From the NCBI GenBank assembly GCA_002493625.1, contig DKZK01000038.1:1-64000 (forward strand): 64,000 bases of DNA, given 5' to 3'. The notes beneath the pieces were generated by a model, which was given only the letters and a program-made list of their open reading frames with translations, had not been told where the DNA came from and made no database searches. The translations under genes were made by a program, and so were the position numbers. How positions within the stretch are numbered: the stretch's first letter is position 1; every line of letters begins with the position of its first letter. This DNA is from Lachnospiraceae bacterium UBA7076 (lineage in GTDB: Bacteria > Bacillota > Clostridia > Lachnospirales > Lachnospiraceae). Below are positions 8,228 through 16,437 of the stretch, in pieces.

Positions 8228-9169
8228 CTATTTCAACATTATAACCGCCGCCAGATTTCCCCTCATTCCCTTTGACGCCCTGTGTGAAAACAGCACATTG
8301 CCGTTACAGCAGGTGCATAAGTCAGGCATGGCAATATTTTCCTCCCTGAGTCCCGCCAGCAGCAGCGTATGTCTGCACGCCACATGGAGGTTTAGCTGAT
8401 ATTTACCGTTATCCTTTTTATAGAACAAATCATCATATACATTTTCATCAAAGGCGCCCTTTATTTTTTCAATCACATCCCCGTCTACCTCATAGCATTT
8501 CTGACAGATGGACGGTCCTATGGCACAGATTATATCCTCCGGATTGCTTCCATAAACGTCACCCATAGCGCCTATAACCTTCAATCCGATTTTTTCCACC
8601 GTTCCCTTCCAGCCGGAATGTGCAAGCGCCACCGCCTTATTTACAGGGTCGTAAAAAAACAGAGGAACACAGTCAGCATAAAATGTCATAAGTGGGATTT
8701 CAGGTTCATTCGTCATAAGTGCATCTATATTCTTTATGTCGCTTTCCCGCAAAAAGCCCTTGCCCTTATCCTCTTTTTTTACAATATGAATATTTGTATT
8801 ATGAAGCTGGTCGGAAAATACAAGACTGTTTTCATCATAGCCCACCGCAGCGGCAAAGCGCCTGTGATTTAAAATAACATTCTCCTCCTCATCCCCCCTT
8901 GAAAAGCTTAAATTCATAGAGGAAAGATGCTTTTTACTCACACCGCCAAGCCTTGTTGAAAATCCATGCACCAAATCCTTATAGCCGGAAAAAATATTAT
9001 ATTGAATAACCGGAACAAGGGCGTCTCCCCCAATTCCTTTCACAAGCTTATAATCTATATGGGTGCTTCTTTCCCCATATGAAAATGGAGGTATAAACGT
9101 AAGCTTATCCTCCTGTCTTTTTAAAATCTCTCCATCCATAAGTTTTAAATCAAATTTTACTCTTTCCAT
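8228..9169 (-). CDS. pgeF: PgeF/YfiH family copper-dependent oxidase (laccase domain)
   Basis: Members of this family are cytosolic metal enzymes reported to act on purine nucleosides or as peptidoglycan-editing or polyphenol oxidases. The 313-residue product has the conserved blocks HGFSTRLGGVS, FYADCVPLFFYDP, ALAHSGWKGT, IGPSICQKCYEV and CTCCNGNVLFSHR, with the metal-site His and Cys residues present. ATG 9169 was chosen over upstream in-frame codons because it has a GAGGGAG ribosome site and clears the yraN stop at 9183. It is the last gene of the rnhB-FliK-like-FlhB-like-yraN run; no clear terminator follows. Confidence 0.9.
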   Translation of the reverse strand: MERVKFDLKLMDGEILKRQEDKLTFIPPFSYGERSTHIDYKLVKGIGGDALVPVIQYNIFSGYKDLVHGFSTRLGGVSKKHLSSMNLSFSRGDEEENVILNHRRFAAAVGYDENSLVFSDQLHNTNIHIVKKEDKGKGFLRESDIKNIDALMTNEPEIPLMTFYADCVPLFFYDPVNKAVALAHSGWKGTVEKIGLKVIGAMGDVYGSNPEDIICAIGPSICQKCYEVDGDVIEKIKGAFDENVYDDLFYKKDNGKYQLNLHVACRHTLLLAGLREENIAMPDLCTCCNGNVLFSHRASKGMRGNLAAVIMLK

Positions 9170-9182
9170 AATTCTTCTCCCT

Positions 9183-9548
9183 CTATGTATGAAATTCAAA
9201 AGCATTTTCCACATGTTTAACGGTTCCGTCACTGTATATACCAATTACGTCAAATCTGCACGGCAGATTTTGGCTGTAACCATATCTGCTGTAATGATAA
9301 AGCGCCGTACGGCAAATTTTCCTCTGCTTTCTTTCATCAACGGCACTTAATGGGTCGCCGCAGTATTCCGTGCTTCTGTATTTACATTCACAGTATACCA
9401 GTGTCCGCTCACGCATGGCAATTATGTCTATCTCGCCACAACGGTTTCCATAATTTCTCGATAAAATTTTATAGCCCCTGCTTTTCAGATAATCCGCTGC
9501 GATATCCTCGTACCGGCTTCCGATTTCACGCTTATTTATAAACCTCAC
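9183..9548 (-). CDS. yraN: YraN family (UPF0102) endonuclease-like protein
   Basis: This 121-residue protein belongs to the small YraN/UPF0102 family with a predicted Holliday-junction-resolvase-like PD-(D/E)XK fold. Visible signatures are GSRYEDIAADYLKSRGY, GEIDIIA and the ECKYR segment that carries the Glu-X-Lys of the active site. It starts with GTG at 9548, two bases after the stop of the preceding gene, with AGGTTAGGA upstream. It lies in the rnhB region as in many Firmicutes. The cellular role of the family is unproven. Confidence 0.92.
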   Translation of the reverse strand: MRFINKREIGSRYEDIAADYLKSRGYKILSRNYGNRCGEIDIIAMRERTLVYCECKYRSTEYCGDPLSAVDERKQRKICRTALYHYSRYGYSQNLPCRFDVIGIYSDGTVKHVENAFEFHT

Positions 9549-9550
9549 TC

Positions 9551-9853
9551 CTAACCTGATATTTTGGACCTTATCTTATCCATTCTGTCAACATAGACAA
9601 GTATCTCAGCAACAACGCCGTAAAGCTCAGGCGGTATGCAGTCGCCTATATCAAGCTTCAAAAGAGTATCGGCAAGGTTTGTGTCCTTATAAAGAGGTAC
9701 GTCGCTCTCCTTTGCCTTGTCAATAATCTTATCCGCAAGCGTACCCTGACCGGCTGCAACAACCTGAGGTGCCTGATTGGAAGGGTCATATAAAAGAGCT
9801 ACAGCCTTTTTCTTTGGCTCAGCCTTATTTTGTTTTTGTCCGTACTCTGCCAT
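9551..9853 (-). CDS. FlhB C-terminal-like protein (YlqH type)
   Basis: The 100-residue protein resembles the cytoplasmic C-terminal domain of FlhB/YscU export-switch proteins (KKKAVALLYDPSNQAPQVVAAGQG), but the NPTH autocleavage motif and all membrane segments are missing. Bacillus subtilis has the same arrangement in ylqH, next to ylqG and rnhB, away from the flagellar operon. Here it follows the FliK-like gene by 8 bases and precedes yraN by 2 bases, so it is part of one transcript. The function is unknown. A role in modulating secretion is possible but not shown. Confidence 0.85.
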   Translation of the reverse strand: MAEYGQKQNKAEPKKKAVALLYDPSNQAPQVVAAGQGTLADKIIDKAKESDVPLYKDTNLADTLLKLDIGDCIPPELYGVVAEILVYVDRMDKIRSKISG

Positions 9854-9861
9854 ATAATCAC

Positions 9862-11649
9862 CTACATTCTCACATCAAAGGAATATCTCTTAACGCTTTG
9901 CTCAAGCTCGCTTCCAAGCATTTCATCCACCACCATATTAGGCTTTGCATTTAAAGACGGCTCTCTGGTTATAACCTCATTTGTAAGGCTCAGACCGTTT
10001 TCATTTATCGCCTTCTCAAGCATAGTCATATGCTCATCAATAATGCGGGCGCTTATTTCATCATCAACATAAAATCTTGTGTGAACCGTACTTCCATGAA
10101 GGCTTACGTGAACATCCGTAGCTCCAAGATGCTCCATGTCAAGGTGAAGCAGTGCGCTTACGTCCTCCTTTGCATCCTTCATCGCCTTTTTGTTCATATA
10201 TACAAACAGATCCGAATTCATCTCACTGTTCTGGGTTTTTACGGGAATCTGAGCATAAACATACATGTTATTCAAGTTCTGCATAAAATCAATTCTTTCC
10301 TGAACGCCCTTTGCAGACTGATTCAGGTTACTGCTGTCCCCTGCTCCGCTGTGGGATAACGTGTCCATAAGCTTGTTTGTCCTGTCATATATTTTATTGT
10401 ACAAATCATCTATTTCCTTAGGATTTTTCATTTCCTCCGGATTAAGGGAAAACTTCCTTTTTGTTCCCTCGTTTAATAGCGCATTGTACTCCTTTGATGC
10501 AAAAAAATCCTTTATCGCCTCGTCCGGTATTTTCTCTGCATTATTGGATATAATTGTATCTAAGTTGTTCAGAAGCTTTACCGGGGAATCGGACTCCTTT
10601 GCGACTTTGGAAAGAGCTTCCTTATCAAAGCCCATTTTGTTAAGCTTGTCAAAAATATTATTTATGTCCTCACGATTCATTCCCGTATTTTCCGCAAGCT
10701 TATTAAGCGCATTCCCCAGCGTGTCCGGATTTATGCCGTCCTGTATACCGTTTTCATTTTGCAGGGAATTATTTTGTACAGAATTTAACAAATCCCCTTC
10801 TTCAGATACAAAATCACCTGCTTGAAAAATTTCCTCAGAAATAAGCGCAGCCTCAGGATTAACCTTAACGCCTTGCAATGTCTCAGGGGAAAAATCCCAA
10901 CTGTCCGATATAATGCCAAGTATATCGCTGTTAAGCATCATCATATCCGATACATTTCCCGACTGTCCAAGCTCAGCAAAGGCTGATGTGGAAAAATCCG
11001 CTATGTCAGACGCAAGACGACCAAGGTCTGCCGAGAGCTGGTGGTTGTTGTTCATGTAATCCTGATACTGGCTGATAGTTGTCTCATTAATCTCTATCCC
11101 AAGCTTACTTAAAGAAGCAAGCGTATCTATGGAAGCATCGGGAAATTTATAGGACTGTTGGATAAGCTGTTGCATATGACCCTTATCAACAGGCATTCCC
11201 CTGTTCATAAGCGCCTCTGCAATCTGATAATTTTTATCTGTCGGCATAAGTCCGTTTGCGTCAAGCACCTTGAAAATGGCATTATCCTTCATAGCTCCCA
11301 AAGCTTCGGGCTGTGGCTTTATAAGAACGCTTGAGCCGTTATTTTCCTGAATCTGGAATAAGATATTGTCCCCAATGTTAAGACTTACCGAGTCAAGCAT
11401 ACGGGCATTTAAAATACTCTTTCCGTCCATGGAAATACTTACCATATTATTTGTTATGTCAAGTATCTGCCCGCGAAACATCTGTCCAACGTCAACCTTT
11501 GCAATTGCGCTGTTGGCAGAAACAGGAGCATTACTCACAGAATTTGTATTTCGAGTCTGCTCCGCGGAAATCTTTGCTCCCTGCTCCCCCGAATATACAT
11601 GATTTAATTGTTTTCCTCCTACGCAGGTTCCCCTGTCAGAAATGTTCAT
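9862..11649 (-). CDS. FliK-like protein of unknown role (YlqG position)
   Basis: This 595-residue hydrophilic protein has no signal peptide. Residues about 50-115 form a small beta-rich region (VGQMFRGQILDITNNMVSI). The middle is Asn/Ser/Leu-rich and helical. The C-terminal 120 residues (VYAQIPVKTQNSEM...LHGSTVHTRFYVDDE) resemble the C-terminal domain of flagellar hook-length control protein FliK. It lies directly after rnhB (2 bases) and before the FlhB-like gene, matching the rnhB-ylqG-ylqH order of Bacillus. FliK normally signals to FlhB through these very domains, so the pair may interact. No flagellar structural genes are present in the window. Confidence 0.75.
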   Translation of the reverse strand: MNISDRGTCVGGKQLNHVYSGEQGAKISAEQTRNTNSVSNAPVSANSAIAKVDVGQMFRGQILDITNNMVSISMDGKSILNARMLDSVSLNIGDNILFQIQENNGSSVLIKPQPEALGAMKDNAIFKVLDANGLMPTDKNYQIAEALMNRGMPVDKGHMQQLIQQSYKFPDASIDTLASLSKLGIEINETTISQYQDYMNNNHQLSADLGRLASDIADFSTSAFAELGQSGNVSDMMMLNSDILGIISDSWDFSPETLQGVKVNPEAALISEEIFQAGDFVSEEGDLLNSVQNNSLQNENGIQDGINPDTLGNALNKLAENTGMNREDINNIFDKLNKMGFDKEALSKVAKESDSPVKLLNNLDTIISNNAEKIPDEAIKDFFASKEYNALLNEGTKRKFSLNPEEMKNPKEIDDLYNKIYDRTNKLMDTLSHSGAGDSSNLNQSAKGVQERIDFMQNLNNMYVYAQIPVKTQNSEMNSDLFVYMNKKAMKDAKEDVSALLHLDMEHLGATDVHVSLHGSTVHTRFYVDDEISARIIDEHMTMLEKAINENGLSLTNEVITREPSLNAKPNMVVDEMLGSELEQSVKRYSFDVRM

Positions 11650-11651
11650 AC

Positions 11652-12425
11652 TTATACTCCCACAAAATTACCTATAAATGTTCTCCTGTGTATATCACAC
11701 GGCCCCTTTGCTTTTAACGCCGCTATATGCGCGGCAGAACCGTATCCCATATTACTTTTGAAATCATATCCGGGATAAAGCTTATCATACTCCGCCATCA
11801 TGCGGTCCCTCGTCACCTTTGCAACAATACTCGCTGCGGCTATGGAGGCAGATAAAGTATCCCCTTTAATTATCGGCACCTGTGATATGTTTACATTAGG
11901 TATTTTCACCGCATCGTTTAATAAAATGTCAGGCGTTACCTTTAAATTGGATATGGACATTCTCATAGCCTCATAAGTGGCGTTTAATATGTTAATCTCA
12001 TCTATCCTTTTCTCACCTGATATGCCTATAGAATAGGCAACGGCATTATTTATTATTATATCATATAATTCCTCTCTTTTCTTGGCCGAAAGCTGTTTTG
12101 AATCATTGAGATAACGGATTTTTTTATCGCATGGAAGAATGACGGCACAAGTGACAACAGGTCCTGCAAGAGGACCTCTCCCAACCTCGTCAATACCGCA
12201 TATATACTTATATCCCTGCTCCATATATTTTTTTTCAAAAGAATACATTTTTTCAGTTCTCTCAGTCTCTTTGTCATATGCCTCTATCTTCTTTTTTGCA
12301 GAGCCCACAACCGAGATAACTCCCCCGCGCTCATCCCCCGAAAACTCACTTACAAAGCTCTCCAGCGAGGCTTTATCATCCGCATCAATCCCCTTGAATA
12401 TACTTTTAATTTCTCCTATGTTCAT
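11652..12425 (-). CDS. rnhB: Ribonuclease HII
   Basis: RNase HII cuts the RNA strand of RNA-DNA hybrids and removes single ribonucleotides from DNA. The product (257 residues from ATG 12425) has the catalytic block GIDEVGRGPLAGPV, a LNDSKQLS block, DTLSASIAAASIVAKVTRD, and the C-terminal NMGYGSAAHIAAL. An N-terminal extension of about 75 residues before the catalytic domain is common in Firmicutes enzymes. I prefer ATG 12425 to ATG 12443 because GAGGAG precedes it at about 10 bases and homologues start with a similar helix. Palindromic element B lies upstream. Confidence 0.96.
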   Translation of the reverse strand: MNIGEIKSIFKGIDADDKASLESFVSEFSGDERGGVISVVGSAKKKIEAYDKETERTEKMYSFEKKYMEQGYKYICGIDEVGRGPLAGPVVTCAVILPCDKKIRYLNDSKQLSAKKREELYDIIINNAVAYSIGISGEKRIDEINILNATYEAMRMSISNLKVTPDILLNDAVKIPNVNISQVPIIKGDTLSASIAAASIVAKVTRDRMMAEYDKLYPGYDFKSNMGYGSAAHIAALKAKGPCDIHRRTFIGNFVGV

Positions 12426-12463
12426 ATGTAAAATTCTCCTCATTTTTACCTATATGTAAAGCA

Positions 12464-12714
12464 AAAAGGGCTGCCGCGTTAAGAATGTTTATATCATAAT
12501 ATAAAAATCGTTTGAAGACGTCGGTACTTAAGTGACGTATGTCCTGAGGTGTCTTACGTCCTAAGGTACCTGCGTAGCAGGTGGATTCCTTGGGACACTG
12601 AAGCAGACGGAGTCCTGAGGACAAGTGCTATTGTGCAACAGTACCGTTACGTCGGAGACGAGCAAAAGCGTATTTTTGATATTATGATATAAATATTCTA
12701 TAGGACAGCCCCTT
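12464..12714. repeat. Large nested palindrome, element B
   Basis: Outer arms 12481-12510 and 12669-12699 are about 90 percent complementary (AT-rich, containing TTTATATCATAATAT). A further pair, AAGGGCTG at 12466 and CAGCCCCTT at 12706, flanks them. Inside are GACGTCGGTACTTAAG (12518-12533) facing CAGTACCGTTACGTC (12639-12653), then GAGCAAAAGCG (12660-12670), and an inner hairpin ACCTGC-GTA-GCAGGT (12568-12582) within AAGGTACC...GGATTCCTT. It fills the gap between lepB and rnhB and carries both cores of the dispersed family. Confidence 0.85.
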
Positions 12715-12716
12715 CT

Positions 12717-13640
12717 TTACTTTACAAATCCTATATCCTTAAACGGATATATCCTGAGCACAACCTTTCCAACAATATCCTCTCGCTGCACATTTCCTAC
12801 GTCCGCCCATCTGCTGTCCGAGCTATTGTTGCGGTTATCTCCCAGCACAAAATATTCGTCCTTGCCGAGAAGCACCGGCTGGCTTGCCCTGCCAAGATTA
12901 TTGGCGCCTATTTTTTCCTTGCCGTAATCCTCAACAAGAAGCCTGTCATTTATATAAATTTTTCCATCCTTGTCTATTCGCACCGATTCTCCCGGAAGTC
13001 CGATAATTCTCTTTACATATGTGGTGTCCTCATTATAATTAAAAATAATGACGTCAAAGCGTTTCGGGTCGCCAAATGTATACGACAGCTTATCAACCCA
13101 CAGATTATCCTTATCGTTAAGTGTAGGCATCATTGATTCGCCGTCAACCCTTGAACGGCATCCAACAAAATTAATTATGATAAAACAGAGAAGCACAACT
13201 ATGCCTATGTAAATAATAAGGCTTAAAAGCTCCTTTACAATATTTACTTCCTCAGGCTTTTTATCCTTCTTTTTCCTGCGTTTTTTATTCTTTTTTCCTG
13301 TCTTACCCTTGGTTTTCCCGGAATCCTGCTCCGTGTCCCTTTCAGGCTCCTGCTCATCGGTATCCGACTTTTCTCCGGACCTTTTTTTCTTTTTATCCTT
13401 CTTTTTATTTTTCTTCTCAGATTTTAAAGCATCATCCCCACTGTCCGCTTTTTCTCTGCTGTCGCTTCCCTCAGCTTCAGTATCTTTTTCGGTATTCTTT
13501 TCCATACCTTTATTTTCCGCAGTCCCGGCATTTTTTTCTTCTGTTTCCGTATTCTTATCCACTTCTTTTTTTTCTGCAATGTCCTCTGAAATTTCCGCTA
13601 CATTTTCTTTTGGCTGATTTTTTTTCTTTTTAAAACCCAT
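12717..13640 (-). CDS. lepB: Signal peptidase I with long charged N-terminal extension
   Basis: Type I signal peptidase, a membrane serine protease that removes signal peptides from exported proteins. The 307-residue protein has about 130 cytoplasmic residues dominated by Lys and Glu, a membrane segment at about 139-159, the catalytic Ser block DGESMMPTL (Ser near 169), the general-base Lys in YVKRIIGLPGE and the LGDNRNNSSDSR block. The catalytic part is ordinary; the extension is unusual against the 180-200 residues of most paralogues. ATG 13640 has a GGGAGTG site and begins after the rbgA stop at 13660; the upstream in-frame codon would overlap rbgA. Confidence 0.93.
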   Translation of the reverse strand: MGFKKKKNQPKENVAEISEDIAEKKEVDKNTETEEKNAGTAENKGMEKNTEKDTEAEGSDSREKADSGDDALKSEKKNKKKDKKKKRSGEKSDTDEQEPERDTEQDSGKTKGKTGKKNKKRRKKKDKKPEEVNIVKELLSLIIYIGIVVLLCFIIINFVGCRSRVDGESMMPTLNDKDNLWVDKLSYTFGDPKRFDVIIFNYNEDTTYVKRIIGLPGESVRIDKDGKIYINDRLLVEDYGKEKIGANNLGRASQPVLLGKDEYFVLGDNRNNSSDSRWADVGNVQREDIVGKVVLRIYPFKDIGFVK

Positions 13641-13659
13641 TATAGAACACTCCCAATGC

Positions 13660-14502
13660 TTATTCCGGAGCTTCAAGACTTATTCTGCCAAGCTTTCCGC
13701 TTCTGAAATCGTCAAACAGCAACGCAGATGCTTTTTCAATATCCGGTTCATTTCCTTTTTTAATGCATTTCCTATTGAATGCTATTTCAGAAAGTATCTC
13801 ATAATCCTTTCCGTCAATATTTATATTATACCTTTCTTTAAGCTCATTACAATAGCTTTTTTTCAAAAATCCAATAAGTTCCAGAGCAAGATTGCTCATC
13901 GAAATAATATTGTCATTGATGGAGCCGATAAAAGCAAGCGCGTTTCCAATGCTTTCATTTTCAAATTTAGGCCACAATATACCAGGGGTATCAAGAAGCT
14001 CGACATTTTTATTTATTCTTATCCACTGCTTTCCCTTTGTTACTCCCGGCTTATTCCCAACCTTTGTACATGCTTTTTTCGCATAGGAATTTATAAATGT
14101 TGATTTTCCAACATTTGGTATGCCCACAATCATCGCGCGGGTCGGGCGGTTTATGATTCCTCTTTTTCTGTCCCGCTCTATTTTCTCCCTGCATACCTCC
14201 ATGATTGCATCCGTAACCTTCTTCATCCCCGTATTTTTTCGCGAATCAAGACAGACAACGCCATAACCCTTATCCTTAAAATATTGCTCCCACTTTGATG
14301 TCACAACCGGGTCTGCAAGATCCTCCTTATTTAAAAGAATAAGTCTGTATTTATTTGCTGCAAGGGTATCTATGTCAGGATTTTTACTGCTGAAAGGCGC
14401 TCTTGTATCCAGAAGCTCCACAACAACATCAATCAGCTTAATATCCTCCTGCATCATCCTTTTCGCCTTCGTCATATGACCGGGGTACCATTGAACATTC
14501 AT
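13660..14502 (-). CDS. rbgA: Ribosome biogenesis GTPase RbgA (YlqF)
   Basis: RbgA is a circularly permuted GTPase that acts late in 50S subunit assembly. The 280-residue product begins with the family signature NVQWYPGHMTKAKRMM, then has the permuted order: G4 (LLNKEDL, near residue 58) before G1 (GIPNVGKST) and G3 (DTPGILWPK). Length matches the family. ATG 14502 has GAGGAAA upstream and overlaps the preceding signal peptidase stop by 4 bases, so translation is likely coupled. The rplS-lepB-rbgA-rnhB order is widely conserved in Firmicutes. Confidence 0.96.
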   Translation of the reverse strand: MNVQWYPGHMTKAKRMMQEDIKLIDVVVELLDTRAPFSSKNPDIDTLAANKYRLILLNKEDLADPVVTSKWEQYFKDKGYGVVCLDSRKNTGMKKVTDAIMEVCREKIERDRKRGIINRPTRAMIVGIPNVGKSTFINSYAKKACTKVGNKPGVTKGKQWIRINKNVELLDTPGILWPKFENESIGNALAFIGSINDNIISMSNLALELIGFLKKSYCNELKERYNINIDGKDYEILSEIAFNRKCIKKGNEPDIEKASALLFDDFRSGKLGRISLEAPE

Positions 14503-15101
14503 TTTATTTTTCCTCTGCTTTCCTTTGGACTCCATATATAGAAGACCCTGCCAAGTATTTCCGCGCTGCTGACATTGCCTACATTTGTATATCTTGAGTC
14601 CTCACTGTTGTTTACATTGTCGCCTAAAAGGAAATATTCATTTGACCCAAGCTTTATTTCATTTTTTGCAATTCCCGCCGTAAGTATTTTTTCCTCAATA
14701 ACGCCTGTTCCGAGGGGCTGGTTATTGATATAAACCATTCCCTCCTTTATGGAAATTGTTTCCCCCGGCAAGCCTATGACTCTTTTTATATCGTAATAAT
14801 CATTGCCTTCAACAAGTGAAAACGCAACTATATCATATCTCTCAACTTCATTAAATTTGTAGTATAGCTTATTGACAAAAACAACCTGTCCGTCAGCAAG
14901 CGTTCCATTCATGGACGGACCTATAACTGTTACGGTCTGAACACAAAAGGTTACAAGAGAATATCCTGCTATTATCGCCACAAATATAAGCAAAAACCAA
15001 TTAAAGGCTCCGCTGAAAATACGCTTAAAGCCCGTTCGCTTTTTACTTTTTTTGACCGTTTTCTTCCCTTTTGTCTTAATCTCAAGCATTTTTGCTCTCA
15101 T
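14499..15101 (-). CDS. lepB: Signal peptidase I (compact form)
   Basis: A second type I signal peptidase, 200 residues and of conventional size. After a basic N-terminus there is one membrane segment at about 27-50, followed by the catalytic Ser block GPSMNGTLADG, the Lys block DIKRVIGLPGE, and LGDNVNNSEDSR. Substrates would be Sec-exported proteins. ATG 15101 has AAGGTGA at 5 bases and is preferred over the upstream ATG at 15110. It lies between rplS and rbgA, just after a terminator-like hairpin, so its expression may depend on read-through from rplS. Confidence 0.95.
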   Translation of the reverse strand: MRAKMLEIKTKGKKTVKKSKKRTGFKRIFSGAFNWFLLIFVAIIAGYSLVTFCVQTVTVIGPSMNGTLADGQVVFVNKLYYKFNEVERYDIVAFSLVEGNDYYDIKRVIGLPGETISIKEGMVYINNQPLGTGVIEEKILTAGIAKNEIKLGSNEYFLLGDNVNNSEDSRYTNVGNVSSAEILGRVFYIWSPKESRGKIK

Positions 15102-15114
15102 AAACGTCACCTTT

Positions 15115-15150
15115 TATAAAAAATGACCGGAGCATATATCTCCAGTCATC
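15115..15150 (-). terminator. Intrinsic terminator (or attenuator) after rplS
   Basis: Minus strand stem ATGACTGGAG/CTCCGGTCAT with a short loop, followed at once by six T residues. It lies between the rplS stop (15163) and the start of the small signal peptidase gene (15101), so it may only partly stop transcription. Confidence 0.85.
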
Positions 15151-15162
15151 TTCCTTATTGTA

Positions 15163-15513
15163 TTATTTTACAAGCTCTTTAACCTTAGCCTTCTTACCAA
15201 CTCTGTCACGTAAGTAATTAAGCTTTGCACGTCTTACCTTACCTCTTCTTATAACCTCTATCTTCTCAATAGTAGGTGAATGAAGCGGCCATGTCTTTTC
15301 AACGCCGACACCATTGGAATTTTTTCTTACAGTGAAGGTTTCACGACAGCTTCCACCCTGTCTTTTGAGAACAGTTCCCTCAAATGCCTGTATTCTTTCT
15401 CTTTCTCCCTCTTTAATCTTAGCATATACCTTTATGGTATCGCCAACATTAAAGTCGGTAACTTCCTTCATCTGCTTTGACTCGATGTCTTTAATTATCT
15501 CGTATGCGTTCAT
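15163..15513 (-). CDS. rplS: 50S ribosomal protein L19
   Basis: L19 lies at the 30S-50S interface of the ribosome. The 116-residue protein has the standard family blocks FNVGDTIKVYAKIKEG, GTVLKRQGGSCRETFTVRK, GVGVEKTWPLHSPTIEKIEV and RGKVRRAKLNYLRDRVGK. Length is normal. A strong AGGAGGT site precedes ATG 15513. A good promoter at 15594-15622 gives a leader of about 75 bases; L19 leaders are known regulatory RNAs in Firmicutes but I cannot identify that structure with confidence here. Confidence 0.98.
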   Translation of the reverse strand: MNAYEIIKDIESKQMKEVTDFNVGDTIKVYAKIKEGERERIQAFEGTVLKRQGGSCRETFTVRKNSNGVGVEKTWPLHSPTIEKIEVIRRGKVRRAKLNYLRDRVGKKAKVKELVK

Positions 15514-15593
15514 TTGTGTGACCTCCTAATATTATTTAGACGTTCTTATATCTGATATGATACAGAGGACCATCCATTTTTCACAACCCCACT

Positions 15594-15622
15594 AGTATAA
15601 CATATTGCGGTTTATAAATCAA
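15594..15622 (-). promoter_or_regulatory. Predicted sigma-A promoter for rplS
   Basis: Minus strand TTGATT (15622-15617), 17 bases, TATACT (15599-15594). Confidence 0.75.
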
Positions 15623-15651
15623 GAAAAAACAAAAAATATATATAATATGTA

Positions 15652-16431
15652 CTATACTTTTTTATAAAAGAATGTCTTTACGGGATCAAAACCAAGCTCC
15701 TTTGCCTTTAAAATCTGCTCCGTGCTTCCTATAAATAAAATACCATTTTGTGCAAGCGCCTTGTGAAACTTAACATAAACATCATTCTTTGCCTCATTCG
15801 TAAAATAAATAACAACATTCCTGCATACGATAAGGCTTACGTCCTCAAAGTATTTATCCTCAAGAAGATTATGCTTTTTAAAGGAAACACATTTTTTTAT
15901 GTCGTCACATATTTCATAATGCATTTTATCGCATTTGTGAAAGAATTTCTTTTTGAACTCCTCCGGCAAATCCTCCATGCTTTTCTCTGTATAAATACCT
16001 GCCTTTGCAAACGCAAGAACATCCTCATCTATATCTGTGGCAATAATATTTATACTGCTTAACGGAACATGCTTTGCCATAATCATTGCAAGCGTATACG
16101 GCTCATCGCCTGTAGAGCACGCCGCGGACCATATGGTTATTTTATTTCCATAATTTTTTTTAAGATACGGCATAATTTCCTTATCAAATTTCTCCCATTG
16201 CGCCGGATTACGGTAAAACTGTGATACATTTATCGTCAGATAACTAACAAAGGTACGAAGCAGACCCTTGTCCTGCTTCATACCTTTGTAAAAGCTCTCA
16301 AAACCTTCAAATCCCTTTCTCTGAATAAGGGACTCAATTCTTCGTTTCATCTGGCGTTCCTTGTACATGTCCAAATTAATGTCCGTAAGCTTATAAACAT
16401 CAACCTTGAATTCCTCGTACCCATATGCCAT
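15652..16431 (-). CDS. cheR: Chemotaxis protein methyltransferase CheR
   Basis: CheR methylates glutamates of chemoreceptors using S-adenosylmethionine and so sets receptor adaptation. The 259-residue protein has the N-terminal helical domain and the catalytic domain with TINVSQFYRNPAQW, WSAACSTGDEPYTLAM (SAM binding), IIATDIDEDVL and CRNVVIYF. Length is normal and no pentapeptide-binding insertion beyond the family norm is seen. The GGAGGAG ribosome site overlaps the stop codon of ispH-S1, only 6 bases away, so cheR is co-transcribed with housekeeping genes. A chemoreceptor is at 37.8-39.5 kb. Confidence 0.95.
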   Translation of the reverse strand: MAYGYEEFKVDVYKLTDINLDMYKERQMKRRIESLIQRKGFEGFESFYKGMKQDKGLLRTFVSYLTINVSQFYRNPAQWEKFDKEIMPYLKKNYGNKITIWSAACSTGDEPYTLAMIMAKHVPLSSINIIATDIDEDVLAFAKAGIYTEKSMEDLPEEFKKKFFHKCDKMHYEICDDIKKCVSFKKHNLLEDKYFEDVSLIVCRNVVIYFTNEAKNDVYVKFHKALAQNGILFIGSTEQILKAKELGFDPVKTFFYKKV

Positions 16432-16437
16432 TTTATA

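Noticed and set aside
15514..15593. Ribosomal protein L19 leader RNA
   Set aside because: Position and length would fit, but only weak pairing is visible and I cannot match the known structure by eye; a covariance search would decide.
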